Assembly (NCBI GenBank): GCA_032622095.1
Contig: CP136064.1
Span: 262,425,863-262,489,862 of the forward strand
DNA from: Siphonodentalium dalli
Lineage: Eukaryota; Mollusca; Scaphopoda; Gadilida; Siphonodentaliidae
Reading direction: 5' to 3'
DNA: 64,000 bases
The notes beneath the pieces are model-generated. The model was not told the DNA's origin. It did no database searches and worked only from the letters and a program-made list of their open reading frames with translations. A program made the position numbers and the translations under genes. Numbering within the stretch: the stretch's first letter is position 1; each line of letters opens with the position of its first letter. Of this stretch, positions 62,220-64,000 are shown piece by piece.

Positions 62220-62642
62220 ATGTTTTTATGTATCGGCCTTTTGTCAATGATATCCACAGTTTGTAATACATGTAGGTCTATATGTGATCTTAACACTTTC
62301 TATACTAAACACACATTGGTGAGTGGTTATCCTTTTGGAAATGTCCTAATAATAAATTCAACAAACGACCACAGGTTGTTTTTAACTTATTATCTGAACA
62401 TTTCCCTCAATAAACAGGACTACGACTGCAACTGTATTATTTGGCGTCTGTTTATAACACCGAACATCCCCCAAATGAATAATACAACCTTTGCAATGTA
62501 TAACTGTATAACTGAATGGGATAATCCATTTATTATAGAAAGGGTTTATTGTTCATTAGTATCCACTTTTATTTTGCGACTTAAATACCATTCTGACAAA
62601 AAAGTTGCACTGTGTTGGTTTGTAATTCGCTTTGGCACGTAA
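62220..62642 (+). CDS. Secreted-type ORF, possibly CUB-like
   Basis: An ATG at 62220 opens 140 residues beginning MFLCIGLLSMISTVCNTC, signal-peptide-like. Next come three or more N-glycosylation sequons (NST, NIS, NNTT), DYDCNCIIWRLFITPNIPQ and a terminal STFILRLKYHSDKK...WFVIRF. The C.W.I..P pattern and final F/L.L.Y.SD...F.I.F are reminiscent of a CUB domain, but the central YDG is missing. It may be a single exon (possible donor CAC|GTAACA at 62634), a decayed paralogue exon, or chance. An upstream GTG extension is not used. Confidence 0.3.
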   Translation: MFLCIGLLSMISTVCNTCRSICDLNTFYTKHTLVSGYPFGNVLIINSTNDHRLFLTYYLNISLNKQDYDCNCIIWRLFITPNIPQMNNTTFAMYNCITEWDNPFIIERVYCSLVSTFILRLKYHSDKKVALCWFVIRFGT

Positions 62643-63098
62643 CATCTTCTGTATGAATGGTGTCATTTTTTGGGGTCTCAAAAGTTCCAGGTTCCCTCTC
62701 TGCATGGTATGAGCTACTTGATCAATGTGTAAGAAATTGTGATTAATGGTTTGTTTGGTACGATATGTAGACGCTTTTGTCAACAATTGATGTTAACACG
62801 AAACTTGACGAACTTGGCCAATATAATACTTTCGGCCCTATAATTATATGCAAAATTTAAGTGGAAAATGGTATCCATGCAACCCATGTAAGAGTTGATT
62901 GTTTTTAACAATAATGTACATTAAAGTTTAGTGAGTGTGGCATAACTAAAACACAAACTACATACAGGTCGAAAACAAAATACAGGTAGCTCAACGTTTT
63001 TCTTGGGGACACAATAATGGTAAATCCCGGGTATAAATTAACGGCAAAATAACACTCCTGAGATATATTATTGGGCAAATATAATGTTACACAATACA
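62643..63098. other. No gene recognised
   Basis: AT-rich spacer between the secreted-type ORF and the Penelope-like 3' end. Confidence 0.4.
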
Positions 63099-63102
63099 CG
63101 AG

Positions 63103-63131
63103 CTATCGATCCTTCTGGGGATCTTTATCAA
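63103..63131 (-). ncRNA. Degenerate hammerhead-ribozyme-like motif
   Basis: On the minus strand: TTGATAAA, a 5-bp stem GATCC/GGATC with a 6-nt loop, then GATAG. An active type-I hammerhead has CTGATGA-stem II-GAAA. Here the core differs at a few positions (CTGATGA to TTGATAA, GAAA to GATA), so it is probably inactive. Placement downstream of GIY-YIG on the same strand fits Penelope-like elements. Confidence 0.45.
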
Positions 63132-63682
63132 GTGAAGTGAATATATTGGGCGTTGTCCGTGGCGTCGGTTGTAACTGGATAGAAATCCGGCGTCTCTGTT
63201 GAACCCTATCTTGATCATATACCGGACAGACAGGTGGTACGTTAGTCGAGAGAGTTCGGATTCACCGACAACAGATTAGGGATCCCATCACAAGGATGAT
63301 CCCTCTAAGTGAGAATATTGATATATGTGGCAGCGGGATTTTCAAAATCTTCCCATTTTATAAGATGGCAAGTGACAATTGTTCGGAAAGTCTGGCCAAG
63401 GAGGATTATTTCCGTCGCAAATTCCGGACAAAACTCAACAATTCTTAACTCTAACGTCAGGCAATTATCCACCATGTTGCCATATGGCGTCATAATACTA
63501 CTCACGTCATTCCTTGACAATTGCCATGAAAGGCCTCGGAATAAAGGACATATATTTAATACATTTGTAAGTCTAGAGGCCTTTCGTGCTTAGTATCATT
63601 GCACTCTTCGGTAGACTGTTATTGTCGTACGTAATAGACGCAAGGGAGATAACTCTCCCATGCACTTCCGGCTATTACGTCA

Positions 63683-64000
63683 TTAGTCAGCATTTAGTTT
63701 TGCTTTGAATAGGATTTTGAAGAAATCTTCCAGAATCTTGCGATGTATTTTGCTCTTGTACATCTTGCAGAACGGGAAGACATGGAAACTCTTTCTGCCA
63801 CAATCGTCCAGATGGGCACTCAATGGAATCTTCCTGTATTCTGGCTGCTTAATATGCTGTCGGTGGATTCGCATTAGCTCAACCACACTATTTCCAGTTT
63901 CCCCAATATAGCTTTCTCCGCATCCATCACACATTATACAGTATATCAGATTTACTGTCTTGCACGTCATATCGGCATTGGTGTATATCTTCATACCGTT
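63683..64000 (-). CDS. GIY-YIG endonuclease, C-terminus (partial)
   Basis: The frame is open from the window edge to a TAA at 63683. It contains NLIYCIMCDGCGESYIGETG, with LIY and YIG strands and the C..C..C zinc-like insertion typical of Penelope endonucleases, then VVELMRIHRQHI with the expected Arg and His. A basic C-terminal helix ends the protein. The enzyme nicks DNA for target-primed integration. The upstream methionine at 63994 is internal; the protein should continue into an RT domain outside the window. No frameshift is seen in the visible part. Confidence 0.82.
   Translation of the reverse strand, partial: NGMKIYTNADMTCKTVNLIYCIMCDGCGESYIGETGNSVVELMRIHRQHIKQPEYRKIPLSAHLDDCGRKSFHVFPFCKMYKSKIHRKILEDFFKILFKAKLNAD

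Larger units (their letters stand above)
63099..64000 (-). mobile_element. 3' end of a Penelope-like element
   Basis: Minus-strand GIY-YIG endonuclease followed, after its stop, by ~580 bp of non-coding DNA ending in a hammerhead-ribozyme-like motif. RT followed by GIY-YIG, with hammerhead motifs in the terminal repeats, is the established plan of endonuclease-bearing Penelope-like elements. The RT would lie beyond 64000. The 3' boundary is approximate. Confidence 0.7.

Overview
The window is AT-rich animal DNA. It has GT-AG introns, ectodomain modules shuffled as phase-1 exons, a LINE, a Penelope-like element, Helitron-like units and many MITEs and foldbacks. The module mix (C-type lectin, WSC, LDLa) and the repeat load suggest a marine invertebrate, probably a lophotrochozoan such as a mollusc. 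That is an inference; nothing in the sequence names the species.

Layout. 1-18.3 kb is repeat-dominated: a 25-bp minisatellite, foldbacks, two piggyBac-like (TTAA) MITEs carrying 69-bp palindromes, and a 1.27-kb segment present twice in direct orientation (5740-7007 and 9166-10427). The two copies flank a decayed ORF of an invertebrate multicopy family. 18.3-25.4 kb holds two related leader exons with duplicated 5' flanks, an LDLa exon between them, and a ~5.8-kb frameshifted LINE on the minus strand. 25.4-61.9 kb is one plus-strand gene read from its exons. 63.1-64.0 kb is the 3' end of a Penelope-like element with a GIY-YIG endonuclease and a hammerhead-like motif.

The gene. Eleven exons with matching phases and good splice sites encode a predicted type-I membrane receptor: signal peptide (25361), CTLD-1 first half (26290), WSC-A (26992 + 30384), WSC-B (32818 + 36976), CTLD-1 second half (38705), CTLD-2 (41446 + 48580), stalk (51072) and transmembrane segment (61792). 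The total is 1463 nt, about 487 residues before the cytoplasmic tail, which I could not find. The most unusual point is that both WSC modules lie in the intron that splits the first CTLD. Every module is phase 1-1, so the WSCs may be inserted into the lectin loop or skipped as cassettes to give an intact lectin. An upstream leader exon (18569) plus the LDLa exon (24752) could provide an alternative N-terminus in the same phase.

The introns hold most of the mobile DNA: two Helitron-like head-to-tail arrays (46.2-48.4 and 59.3-60.5 kb) sharing a 5' terminus, a 509-bp TIR MITE whose relative at 14 kb carries a nested piggyBac-like MITE, a diverged ~1-kb repeat pair, and relics of extra CTLD, CUB-like and stalk exons. 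No tRNA, rRNA, CRISPR or prokaryotic-type genes were seen. All gene structures are read by eye, with no transcript or database support.
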